Part shown: positions 34,183-42,295 of the stretch, piece by piece
Layout of the letters: the number at the start of each line of letters is the position of its first letter
Position numbering within the stretch: position 1 is the first letter of the stretch
Assembly: GCF_900101345.1 (NCBI RefSeq)
Contig: NZ_FMUX01000010.1
Span: 1-64,000 of the forward strand
Direction: 5' to 3'
Length of the DNA stretch: 64,000 nt
Source of the DNA: Desulfoluna spongiiphila
GTDB taxonomy: Bacteria > Desulfobacterota > Desulfobacteria > Desulfobacterales > Desulfolunaceae
Position numbers and translations under genes: made by a program
Notes under the pieces: generated by a model
Seen by the model: only the letters and a program-made list of their open reading frames with translations
Database searches by the model: none
What the model was told of the DNA's origin: nothing

Positions 34183-35505
34183 TTACGTGCACTCTTTAAA
34201 GGCAGATGCCGGGAAAAAACAATACGGACAGGCCTCCGGAGGCTCGTCTCCCTCATGGACGTACCCGCAGACGCGGCACCGGAAGGCTTTCCCGCCCTGA
34301 TCCCCCATGGGATCTGAGTCGCGCCGGACCGGAAGCTCCTCCATGGATGGCATGGCCGGCTTGTAACCGGACAGCAGCCAGCCCGAGACAATAAGGCGCT
34401 GGATTTCACTGGTGCCTTCGTAAATCCGCAACAGACGGATGTCCCGCATGAATTTCTCCACGGGGAACATCTTGGTGTACCCGTAGCCACCCAGGATCTG
34501 CATGGCCTCGTCCACAACCTCCCAGGCAGCTTCCGTGGCATAAAATTTGGCGATGGAGGCTGCAATGGTGGGATCTTTTCCCTCATCGGCCTTCCAGGCG
34601 GCTTTCCAGGTCAGGAGACGGGCCGTCTCCACCTTCTGGTACATCTCGGCGAGTTTGAACTGCACGGCCTGGAAGCCGGAGAGGGGGGAACCGAAGGCAC
34701 GCCGCTTCTTGGCGTAATCCAGGGCGAACTCCATGGCGGAACGGGCAGCGCCCACGGCAAAGGCACCGATCATGGGCCGGGTGCGGGAAAAGGTCTTCAT
34801 GGCCAGGACAAAGCCCTTGCCCGGTTCGGCCAGCACGTTGGTCTTGGGGACCTTGACCTCCTCAAAACGGACCCCCACGGTGTTGGAACACCGCTGCCCC
34901 ATCTTGGGAATGGGCTTGCCCACGGTGATCCCCTTGCACCGCATGTCCACGAGCAGGGCACAGATTCCCTCGTGGCCTGCCTTTGGATCCACCGTGGCAA
35001 AAACCGACATGAAATCGCAGGCTCCCCCGTTGGTGATCCAGTACTTGGTGCCGGTAAGAAGGTAGTGATCCCCGGCGTCCGTTGCCCGGCACTTGATGGC
35101 CGACACATCCGATCCCATGGTGGGCTCCGAGGTGGCAAAGCTCACCCGGGAGCCCTCCACCAGCACCTGGGCGAAAATCTTCTTTTTTAAGGCTTCGTTG
35201 TCGGAGAGAATCAAGGGTTCCAGGCCCAGGGAGCTGTCGAAAATACTGGTGGCAATGCCGGGACAGGCCGCGGCCAGCTCCTCGGTGACAATGGCCGCGT
35301 CCACAAGCCCATAGCCACGCCCTCCGTAGCTTGAGGGGATATCGGCGTTCATGAACCCGGCGTCCAGGGCCTTTTCCAGCACCTTCACCGGCATCTCATC
35401 TTGTTCATCATAATACCAGGCCACGGGCAGCACGTGGTCCATGGCAAACCGCCGGGCACGCTCACGAAGCGCCAGTTGAGCGTCTGTCAGATGAAAATTG
35501 AGCAT
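34183..35505 (-). CDS. Acyl-CoA dehydrogenase with C-terminal rubredoxin-like domain
   Basis: The 440-residue protein has a complete acyl-CoA dehydrogenase core (residues 1-380): FATSEPTMGSDVSAIKC, YWITNGGACDFMSVFA, the GGYGYTKMFPVEKFMRD region and the catalytic Glu in RIYEGTSEIQR. Residues about 408-440 form a rubrerythrin-type rubredoxin domain, CRVCGYVHEGDEPPEACPYC, with four Cys for one iron. The fusion suggests that electrons from the FAD pass to an internal iron centre instead of, or before, ETF. The substrate is unknown. An upstream spacing to other genes suggests a single-gene unit. Confidence 0.92.
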   Translation of the reverse strand: MLNFHLTDAQLALRERARRFAMDHVLPVAWYYDEQDEMPVKVLEKALDAGFMNADIPSSYGGRGYGLVDAAIVTEELAAACPGIATSIFDSSLGLEPLILSDNEALKKKIFAQVLVEGSRVSFATSEPTMGSDVSAIKCRATDAGDHYLLTGTKYWITNGGACDFMSVFATVDPKAGHEGICALLVDMRCKGITVGKPIPKMGQRCSNTVGVRFEEVKVPKTNVLAEPGKGFVLAMKTFSRTRPMIGAFAVGAARSAMEFALDYAKKRRAFGSPLSGFQAVQFKLAEMYQKVETARLLTWKAAWKADEGKDPTIAASIAKFYATEAAWEVVDEAMQILGGYGYTKMFPVEKFMRDIRLLRIYEGTSEIQRLIVSGWLLSGYKPAMPSMEELPVRRDSDPMGDQGGKAFRCRVCGYVHEGDEPPEACPYCFFPASAFKECT

Positions 35506-35763
35506 GAATCGCCTCCTGTCATGGGTTGGGGAAAGGGAGCTTTTTTATGATCAATCACGTCCTTGGGTACGTGTTTTTTTCATGACACTGTAGGGTACTG
35601 CGCCCACGCCGCGTGCAGGAAAAGCGGCGTCACTCCGGCAACAAAGGGGGGGAAACGGTCAAGAAGTAAGGTGCCGGTAAAAGTGGAAAAAGTATACCAC
35701 AGGGAAGATACCCTGTGCAAAGACGGGGACAAGGGGCCGTGAAAAAAGGCGACAGCCCGCCTG

Positions 35764-36663
35764 TCAGGTTGGAGGAAGGGACCGTGTTAGAATCCCGGAA
35801 AGGGACTCGGCCAGCCACTCTGCGGCAGGGGTCAGGGGCCGCCCCTTTTCCCAGATAAAGTAAATGTCGCTCTGGAAACAGGACCCTGCAAAGCCAACGG
35901 GCAACGCCACAAGGCGCCCGACCCGGACATCTTCGGCCACCTGGTGCCGGGCAAGGGCGGCCCACCCATGGCCCCGCAGGACAAGTTCCCTGATCACGTG
36001 GCTGCTCTCGCATTGCCAGATCCGCCGACCGAACCGATAGGCCTCGGGCTCCCTCTCCCCCTTCCGGCTCACCGTCACCAGCTGCCTGTGGGGAGCCAGG
36101 TCCCGGGGAGAGACCTTTTTGAGGGCGGCCAGGGGATGGTGGGGAGCGGCCATCACCGAAAACCCCATGCGCCCCAGAAGGCGCCAGTCACAATCATCCG
36201 AAGGGATCCCCAGGGGCAGCTCTATGCCTGCGTCAACCCGGCCCGAGGAGACCATCTCACCCACGTCCCCCATCACGCCGGTGAGGATCTCCACGTCGGT
36301 GTCGGGAAAGTGCCCGGAAAAACCCTCCAGCAGATCCGCCAGGATCGATGAGGGCAGCAGCTCGTCCACGGCCAGGCGGATCATGGGCTCAACGCCCCCT
36401 GCCAGGCGATCGGCATGGTCTGAAAAGGCCCGGCAACGCTCACGGATCTCCCGGGCTTCCCGCAGGAGCCGCTCCCCTGCAGAAGTCAGTACCGGGTACT
36501 TTCCCGACCGATCGAAAAGGGGCACCCCCAGATCAATCTCCAGGTTGGCAATGGCCGTGCTCACGCGGCTCTGGGCCTTGCCCAGGCGACGCGCCGCCGC
36601 CGAAAACGAACCGGTCTCCACCGCAGCGACGAACGCATCCAGATACTCCAGGCTGAATCCCAT
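35764..36663 (-). CDS. LysR-family transcriptional regulator
   Basis: The 299-residue protein opens EYLDAFVAAVETGSFSAAARRLGKAQSRVSTAIANLE, the LysR helix-turn-helix. An effector domain follows. ATG 36663 has AAAGGAG six bases upstream. It is divergent from a PACE efflux gene across 208 bases, the arrangement known for aceR/aceI, so it probably controls that gene. Confidence 0.9.
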   Translation of the reverse strand: MGFSLEYLDAFVAAVETGSFSAAARRLGKAQSRVSTAIANLEIDLGVPLFDRSGKYPVLTSAGERLLREAREIRERCRAFSDHADRLAGGVEPMIRLAVDELLPSSILADLLEGFSGHFPDTDVEILTGVMGDVGEMVSSGRVDAGIELPLGIPSDDCDWRLLGRMGFSVMAAPHHPLAALKKVSPRDLAPHRQLVTVSRKGEREPEAYRFGRRIWQCESSHVIRELVLRGHGWAALARHQVAEDVRVGRLVALPVGFAGSCFQSDIYFIWEKGRPLTPAAEWLAESLSGILTRSLPPT

Positions 36664-36871
36664 GGTGACTCCTTTAAAACGAAAAAAACGGGTACCTGCT
36701 TCAGCGGCATGCATGGTGGCTTGTACATTTTTTTTCTCTGATTCCTTAATCGCGCCAACCTATCCGCATATCGGATGGTATCAAACTTTTACCCAACCGA
36801 AAACACGATTATAAAGCAGGGAAAGCGGTCAAACCATTTCACCTTAAACAGGCCGAGGCCAAGGAAACACA

Positions 36872-37351
36872 ATGAACACCACCATGCGAACAACAAGGGA
36901 TCGACTCCGTCACGCCCTTCTCTTTGAAATCACCCTGCTCATGATCTGCGTCCCTCTCCTCTCCTGGGTCATGCACGCCCCCTTAGAAAAAATGGGCGCC
37001 TTGAGCATCACCATGAGCCTGATGGCCATGGCCTGGAATTACATCTACAACATCCTCTTCGACCACGCCCTGCTCCGGGCGGGCATGCCGCTTTACCCGC
37101 GAAGCATGGCCCTGAGGACAGCCCACGCCATGCTCTTTGAGGCCGGGCTCATGTGTGCCACCATCCCCTTGGTCATGTGGTGGCTTCACCTCTCATTTTA
37201 CAAGGCCCTGATGCTTGATCTGGCTTTTCTGGTGATGGTGCCCATTTACACGATACTTTACAACGGGCTCTATGATCGGATGTTTCCGGTGGGAGGACTC
37301 CCTGCAGACCGCAAGGGGATGGAAGGAAAGCCGGCAGGGGCAGGAAACTGA
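36872..37351 (+). CDS. PACE-family (AceI-like) efflux transporter
   Basis: The 159-residue inner-membrane protein has four helices arranged as two BTP repeats. The hallmark residues are present: FEITLLMICVPLLSWVM, MAWNYIYNILFDHAL, RTAHAMLFEAGLM and DLAFLVMVPIYTILYNGLYDRMF. PACE proteins export cationic biocides such as chlorhexidine and polyamines. AAGGAAAC precedes the ATG. A LysR gene lies divergently upstream. Confidence 0.93.
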   Translation: MNTTMRTTRDRLRHALLFEITLLMICVPLLSWVMHAPLEKMGALSITMSLMAMAWNYIYNILFDHALLRAGMPLYPRSMALRTAHAMLFEAGLMCATIPLVMWWLHLSFYKALMLDLAFLVMVPIYTILYNGLYDRMFPVGGLPADRKGMEGKPAGAGN

Positions 37352-37385
37352 GTCCACCCACGCACCGACAACTATTTCAGGTGGG

Positions 37386-37694
37386 TTATTTCCAGAACTC
37401 CCACCACTTTTTTTCAGGATAAAACGTCCGCTCCATGTCGATGCGGGAGTCGTCATAGGCCACGTCAAGCTCCCAGAGGGTGTGCAAAGAGACCTTCTGG
37501 GGGTTCTCCGGCGGATTCAGGGTCCGGGCCTTCAGCTCTCCGTCATGCCAGATGCGTGAGATGGCCTGGAGTTCTGCCTGCCGGGGACTGTCTGCTTTGA
37601 TGATCATGTTCTGGAAAAAACCCTGTCGTACGGTTTTTCCATCCACCGCCATCAGATAATTGCTGCCGTTCATCAGCAAACGGTACTTTTTCAT
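37386..37694 (-). CDS. Small protein of unknown function
   Basis: The 102-residue protein has no signal peptide or membrane segment and ends in an aromatic cluster, KKWWEFWK. A central DSPRQAELQAISRI helix and an acidic stretch DVAYDDSRIDMER are seen. ATG 37694 is preferred to the GTG at 37700; the ribosome site is weak. It is convergent with the PACE gene. I do not recognise it. Confidence 0.65.
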   Translation of the reverse strand: MKKYRLLMNGSNYLMAVDGKTVRQGFFQNMIIKADSPRQAELQAISRIWHDGELKARTLNPPENPQKVSLHTLWELDVAYDDSRIDMERTFYPEKKWWEFWK

Positions 37695-38066
37695 CGTCAC
37701 TCGTCAGTTGTATCGGGTTACGGAGCATGGGCAGGGAAAGTCAAACAAACACCCACAAAGGATGCAAGGCCGCTGGCCACGAAGACAAACCGGACGGTTT
37801 GCCGCTGAAATGGCTTGCGTGATAAATGGCGACCCATTGCTCATGTGCCCGATTCCCCACCAAAGGAAATGGGTACATAGCACAAGATGGCTTTTCAGAG
37901 AAGAAAAAAAAGGTGGTATCACCAGCCGTTACCATCTACGGAGAACACCGGTTGCCAAACGTCTTCACATTCCTCTCGGATGAGGGGCAGTCTCCTTTGC
38001 CTAAATTGACATAGACAGAAAACACCCCCTGCACCCGAAGGCCTTTGCCTTCCTTTGCCAGAAAGC
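37695..38066. other. Gap of 372 bases without a supported gene
   Basis: Overlapping short frames exist on both strands, but none has a ribosome site or protein-like sequence. A short GGTG/CACC hairpin at about 37912-37923 is the only structure I see. Confidence 0.45.
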
Positions 38067-38702
38067 TCACCGAGCGCCCCGGGTCAACTCAACCCCCGGG
38101 GCAAGGAAGGGAACCAGAACCCCCATCACCGCATACTCAAGGGTGGTCAGGGCCCAGGCCCGGGGGTGCGTCTCCGGCGCCAGGAACCACCGCTGCCCCA
38201 CCCCCTGGTAGATGGCGGAGATGGACCGGGCCACCGGCTCTGGATCCATGCCGATAAAAAGGCCCTGGTCCATGCCCTCTTGAAGGGTTCCCGTCAGAAG
38301 CGCCACACAGCCCTCCACCCATCCGGCAAAAAGCGGCCGGTACTCGGGATGGTGCATGGCCTGGTACATGAAGTCGGCAATGAGGGGGTAGCCGGTGCCC
38401 ACCTCCTCCCGCTCCCTGTCAAACAGCAGGTGAATGCGGGCAAGGCGGGCAAAGACCGACGGCTCCCGGTCGAGCTCCCGGGACACCGCCTCAAAGACAG
38501 ACTCAAAGTGGGCGGTGAACGCCGCCTTGATCAGGGACTCTTTGGAGGAAAAGTAGTAGGCGATGCCTCCTTTTGAGAGGCCGGAACGTCGTGCGATATC
38601 GTCCATGCGAACATTGGTGCTGCCTTTATCGGCAATGGTGCGCACGGCGGCATCGAGGATCTGGGACTTACGAATCGCTTCCAGCTCAGACAGGTGGGCC
38701 AT
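38067..38702 (-). CDS. TetR-family transcriptional regulator
   Basis: The 211-residue regulator has AIRKSQILDAAVRTIADKGSTNVRMDDIARRSGLSKGGIAYYFSSKESLI as its DNA-binding domain and a BetI-like C-terminus. ATG 38702 has AAAGGAG five bases upstream, which overrules the longer frame to 38864. No target gene is adjacent on either side. Two CCGACTG-type repeats upstream suggest autoregulation. Confidence 0.88.
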   Translation of the reverse strand: MAHLSELEAIRKSQILDAAVRTIADKGSTNVRMDDIARRSGLSKGGIAYYFSSKESLIKAAFTAHFESVFEAVSRELDREPSVFARLARIHLLFDREREEVGTGYPLIADFMYQAMHHPEYRPLFAGWVEGCVALLTGTLQEGMDQGLFIGMDPEPVARSISAIYQGVGQRWFLAPETHPRAWALTTLEYAVMGVLVPFLAPGVELTRGAR

Positions 38703-38813
38703 GGGGCTCCTTTTATTCGTATGAATACATGGCGTCGTCGTATCTGTGGCGGCAGGGTGGCCCCTGCGTTTCGCGCTGAGGGAGATCGCAGAACTTGGGC
38801 TGTTCATAGGCAT

Positions 38814-38845
38814 CCGACTGTCCGGTCGGCAAGCCGACTGATCGG
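38814..38845. promoter_or_regulatory. Putative TetR operator, tandem CCGACTG repeats
   Basis: CCGACTGTCCGG (38814-38825) and CCGACTGATCGG (38834-38845) match at 10 of 12 positions and start 20 bases apart, two helical turns. Between them GTCGGC-AA-GCCGAC is a perfect palindrome. The block is 112 bases before the TetR start. Confidence 0.6.
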
Positions 38846-38944
38846 ATTTTTTGAAAGTTAACACTGTTCACACTATCTTGTCAACCCGATGTCCGATGGG
38901 AGCCCCATGGCCCCTTGCCGGTATCACGTCGCCTGCCCGCAGAC

Positions 38945-38979
38945 AAAAAAGCCGACCCGTTTTACGGACCGGCTTTTTT
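38945..38979. terminator. Bidirectional-type terminator
   Basis: GCCG-AC-CCGT pairs with ACGG-AC-CGGC with one internal mismatch, flanked by six A and six T, so it can end transcription on either strand. It lies about 250 bases beyond the 39232 gene stop codon. Confidence 0.8.
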
Positions 38980-38984
38980 GTGTC

Positions 38985-39028
38985 ACCCGGCAGAGACACG
39001 ATGAGTCAAAAGGTTTTCTCTGCCGGGT
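38985..39028 (-). ncRNA. Candidate structured RNA, long hairpin before a terminator
   Basis: ACCCGGCAGAGA and TCTCTGCCGGGT form a perfect 12-bp stem around 20 bases. On the minus strand it is followed at once by the terminator at 38945-38979. This could be a small RNA or the 3' UTR of the gene at 39232-39546. No protein frame explains it. Confidence 0.35.
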
Positions 39029-39090
39029 AACTCCATTCAGTTACGACGCACACAAGAAAACACATGCGCACGCCACGAAAAAGTACCGCT

Positions 39091-39168
39091 GCGATTTGGC
39101 CCGAGGAACAAGGGGTAAGGCGCTACGGCCACCCCCTGTATGGATGGCCCACCTTGCCGCCGGGGGCA
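39091..39168 (-). repeat. Dispersed intergenic repeat, worn copy
   Basis: It shows GATTTGGCCCGAGGAACAAGG and CCCACCTTGCCGCCGGGGGC, recognisable forms of two modules and the terminus. Confidence 0.65.
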
Positions 39169-39231
39169 TGGCTTTTTCAGCGTTTTATTTTTGCGCCAGC
39201 CCTTACGTCCTTGCGGGTCTGTCCGCTGGCC

Positions 39232-39546
39232 TTACCCGCCAAAGTTTCCGCCCCCGATGATCCCGTCGCTTTCATCCGGCTTCAGGGCAAAGCCGGTGAA
39301 TTCACCGCCGGGTTCCATGACATTTTCCGCATTTTCCGGGCCCCAGAAGGTGGGGCATTCGGTTCTCAACTGATCAATGCGTTCGTCCATCTCCGCCTCA
39401 AGCATCCTCAGGTCCTCCACAAAGGGCAGTATGTGCTGCTTCTCCGCTGAGGAAAGTTTTGCGATGATTTCGTTTTCCTTGTGGATGGCATCCCGCCACC
39501 TCTGGAGCTCCGAACTCAGGTTGGCACAGTATTGCTTGGTATCCAT
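39232..39546 (-). CDS. Small helical protein of unknown function
   Basis: The 104-residue protein is helical and charged through residue 70 (SSELQRWRDAIHKENEIIAKLSSAEK ... DLRMLEAEMDERIDQL), likely a short coiled coil. It ends in a Gly-rich tail, SDGIIGGGNFGG. ATG 39546 has AAGGAGG five bases upstream, a strong start. It has no close neighbour on its strand, and I do not recognise it. Confidence 0.75.
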   Translation of the reverse strand: MDTKQYCANLSSELQRWRDAIHKENEIIAKLSSAEKQHILPFVEDLRMLEAEMDERIDQLRTECPTFWGPENAENVMEPGGEFTGFALKPDESDGIIGGGNFGG

Positions 39547-39986
39547 GGCCCCTCCTTGCTTTTTTTCGTCGTTTTCATCGTCACCCGGACAGGCAGCACC
39601 AGCCCGAAGTGGCGCCATACAAAAGTCAAAAGGCACAATGATCGTCGAAGACACCTCTGTCACAAAAACCGTGTGCACCGCCCGGGAGTTAAGGAGCTGG
39701 CGACGATTTTTATCGCGTGCATTCGCGTTGGGTGATGTGCCGGTACAATGATAAAAGGAAAAGGGGGGGCATGCATTTCATGGAATGCTTGCTGCAAATC
39801 CGGGACAGGAAACGATCTGGAGGTGTCTGTCAAAAGAGGAAAGAGACGGTGAGGGTTGGGCTGCCCTGCCGGTCACATCTGCCTTATTCTTAATCAGGGG
39901 CAAGGGCAAGTCAACAGGAAAAAGACAGCGATCTTCTATATTTATATTAAATTTAGTTCACGACATCAGACAAAGATGACGCCGCC
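39547..39986. other. Gap of 440 bases without a supported gene
   Basis: No gene, repeat or strong hairpin is seen. The right part (about 39930-39960) is AT-rich, TCTATATTTATATTAAATTT, and may hold a promoter or terminator that I cannot orient. Confidence 0.45.
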
Positions 39987-40430
39987 TTACACCACAGCGT
40001 TCACCATGGCCACAATAAAGGCATACCGACCAAGTTTTCCAATCAAAACCAGGAAAGCAAACCGGAAAAATGGGATTCGGAAAAGCCCGCCCACGAGGCA
40101 GAGGGGGTCCCCTATGACGGGCACCCAGGAGAGCAGAAGCGACCAGCTCCCCCACCGCCGATACACCGAGCGGGCCCTGGCCTGGGCTCTGGGGTCGATG
40201 CGCAGCACCCTCTCCATCAAAAAAGGCCCGCCCCATACCCCGATGGCCCAGGTGGTCAGCGCCCCCAGCACATTGCCCGTGGTGGCCGACGCAAGGAGCA
40301 GCCCGGGATGCAGCCCTTCCGTCAGCAGGGCGACAAGGAGCCATTCGGACCCCAGGGGCACCACCGTTGCCGCCAGAAAGCTCACCACAAAAAGTGACAG
40401 GTAGCCGTGTGCGACTAAAAATTCCAGCAT
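39987..40430 (-). CDS. YqaA/DedA-like membrane protein (VTT domain)
   Basis: The 147-residue inner-membrane protein has about four helices. It contains the SNARE-associated/DedA signature: ATVVPLGSEWLLVALLTEG, GNVLGALTTWAIG and SWVPVIGDPLCLVGGLFRIPF. Family members are linked to lipid scrambling and membrane homeostasis. I chose the Met at 40430 just before the first helix; a longer frame to 40484 is possible. Confidence 0.88.
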   Translation of the reverse strand: MLEFLVAHGYLSLFVVSFLAATVVPLGSEWLLVALLTEGLHPGLLLASATTGNVLGALTTWAIGVWGGPFLMERVLRIDPRAQARARSVYRRWGSWSLLLSWVPVIGDPLCLVGGLFRIPFFRFAFLVLIGKLGRYAFIVAMVNAVV

Positions 40431-40578
40431 GTGCAATGGGGCCCTTTCCCTGTGCGGCGCAACGCATGGACGCTTTGGTTTCACGCCATTGGTCGGCGCA
40501 GGTAACGCGATGTGCCCAAGAATACATCACCGGGCCCCTCAAGGGAAAGCCTTTAAAGGGGGCCTTCAAGGCTCCTGG

Positions 40579-41136
40579 TCACTCAAGCAACCGCACCCCG
40601 AAGACCAGGGAGACGGAAACGTCCAGAATGTCGATTTCACTGGTGCGACCGATCCCCGTGGTGTAGCCGGTGCTGAAGCGAAGGGACAGGTGGGGGGTGA
40701 GGGCCTGGTCCACACCGACGCCAAATCTAGCCGCCCCGCCGGAACGACTGGACGTGGTGGCCTTGCCCTTGGGATCCAGATCCATCATCCCGCCGGCAAG
40801 GTCCACGAACCCGCGCGTCGTACTCTCCGGGTTGAAGAGCCAGCGGGTCTGAAGCATGAGGGTGGAGATCTCCACCTCACCGTTCGTGATATCGTTTTCG
40901 GCTTCAAAATTGCCGGTCCTCATGAATATGGCGCCGATCTCAACATGATCCGTGACACCGGCAGCATAGGCAATCTGCCAGCCCACGGAGGTGTCACCGC
41001 CGGACACATCGTATGGGGCCAGCACACCGCCCGACAGTTCGATGGATCCGACGTCGCCGTAAGCGGTGCCCACGACGGCACACACCCCGAGGAGACAGAC
41101 CAACGGGATCCAAAGGGAAAAAAGGATGCGCTTCAT
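40579..41136 (-). CDS. Small outer-membrane beta-barrel protein
   Basis: The 185-residue protein has a signal peptide (about 1-27, ending GTAYG). Alternating strands follow (VGWQIAYAAGVTDHVEIGAIFMR, HLSLRFSTGYTTGIG) and it closes with an aromatic-hydrophobic strand, VSVSLVFGVRLLE. It looks like an eight-stranded OMP such as the OmpW/OprG-size barrels, but I cannot name the family. GGGAGGA precedes the ATG at 41136. Confidence 0.75.
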   Translation of the reverse strand: MKRILFSLWIPLVCLLGVCAVVGTAYGDVGSIELSGGVLAPYDVSGGDTSVGWQIAYAAGVTDHVEIGAIFMRTGNFEAENDITNGEVEISTLMLQTRWLFNPESTTRGFVDLAGGMMDLDPKGKATTSSRSGGAARFGVGVDQALTPHLSLRFSTGYTTGIGRTSEIDILDVSVSLVFGVRLLE

Positions 41137-41914
41137 AGCGTCCTCCCGATCAAAACCCGGCTGCCGAATCACCTGGAACACACAAAAACAAATCTCAGGG
41201 CAACACGCGGAAGGCACGGGCACCGCCAAAAAACTGCGGCACCGTGGACCGAATTCATGGAATCAATAATGATGGGGATACCCCGGAGCCTGTGAAGACC
41301 ACAACGATCCGGGATGGAAGGCAAGCAGGACAAAGCGGAGGGAACCAACGGCAGGAAACGAAGGCAATGGATATAATGGGGTAACGATAAGTGACTAACG
41401 GTGAAAAAATCCTGTAAGCCTGACAATGATTTATCTTCTCTGATATCGCGCGATATGTCAACAATAACCCATTGTCATTGCAAGAAATACCAACACACCA
41501 ACCGCCTTCTTTACTGGCAGTTTCACTATGCAATGCGAAACGTCCCTTCGCGGAGAAACAGTCCCCACCGCAATCTCCGGTATCGCGGCAACCGTGCCCC
41601 CGACAGCCGCTCTTTACACGACCCCAATAACCTGTTAAAAATAAATACGTTACCACAAACCCACGTGAATGGATTTCATTTTAGGGGCGGATGTGATGTT
41701 CCCCCAGGAACGAGGGGAAAACGCATTCGCAACCTGCTTTCAAGGTGGCAGACCTTGACGCCGTCAGCTTTTTAAGGGCTGCGTCTCCAGGCGGCCACGT
41801 TCCGTCCGTTTTTTGCCAGAGCCTTTTCACCCATAAACATCCCAAGGCACCATCCGGCAGCCCCCCAGGCGCTGTGATGCCGAATGTACACCACCAACAA
41901 ACCCGGGGCTCGTC
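41137..41914. other. Gap of 778 bases; AT-rich part with a palindrome and a repeat copy
   Basis: No gene is supported. The stretch from about 41260 to 41680 is distinctly more AT-rich than its surroundings. It holds the perfect 14-bp palindrome ATATCGCGCGATAT at 41443-41456. A copy of the dispersed repeat follows at 41686-41767. Confidence 0.5.
41686..41767 (-). repeat. Dispersed intergenic repeat, partial copy
   Basis: It contains CCAGGAACGAGGGGAAAACGC, CGCAACCTGCTTTCAAGGTGG and ACCTTGACGCCGTCAGC, the last a mutated right terminus. Confidence 0.75.
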
Positions 41915-42295
41915 ATGATTCGTAACCCTGCCCACATGCTTGTGTGTGCCCACATCCTCCTCAGCTTAGGGGGACTGTTTCTTCACGCCGGCCTGCACCC
42001 GCCCATGAAGAGCCTCTTCTTCTGGTGGGCCGCCCCCATGAGCACGGTGAGCCTTCTTCTGCTGCCTCCCCTGTTCCTTCGGCCCGCCACCGTGGGCGTG
42101 GCTGTCTTGATGAATGCCTTTACCGTGACCGCAGGGGTCGTGGGCATGGCCTACTTTTCCCTTCTCAACCCGCCCCTTCCCCTGACCCCGGGAAGCCTTC
42201 TGGCACACTCCACCCTGGCCCCCGTCTGTATCCTCCTGTGCAAGCTCCCCCTGGCCCAGGCCATCTTCATCGTGATGCAGCAGGAGGCGCCATGA
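41915..42295 (+). CDS. Small membrane protein, function unknown
   Basis: The 126-residue protein has four hydrophobic segments (MLVCAHILLSLGGLFLHAG, AAPMSTVSLLLLPPLFL, VAVLMNAFTVTAGVVGMAYF, LAPVCILLCKLPLAQAIFIVM). Its stop overlaps the start of the flavoprotein by four bases (ATGA), so the two are translationally coupled. It may be an accessory or heme-protecting subunit of that reductase, an inference from position only. Confidence 0.75.
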   Translation: MIRNPAHMLVCAHILLSLGGLFLHAGLHPPMKSLFFWWAAPMSTVSLLLLPPLFLRPATVGVAVLMNAFTVTAGVVGMAYFSLLNPPLPLTPGSLLAHSTLAPVCILLCKLPLAQAIFIVMQQEAP

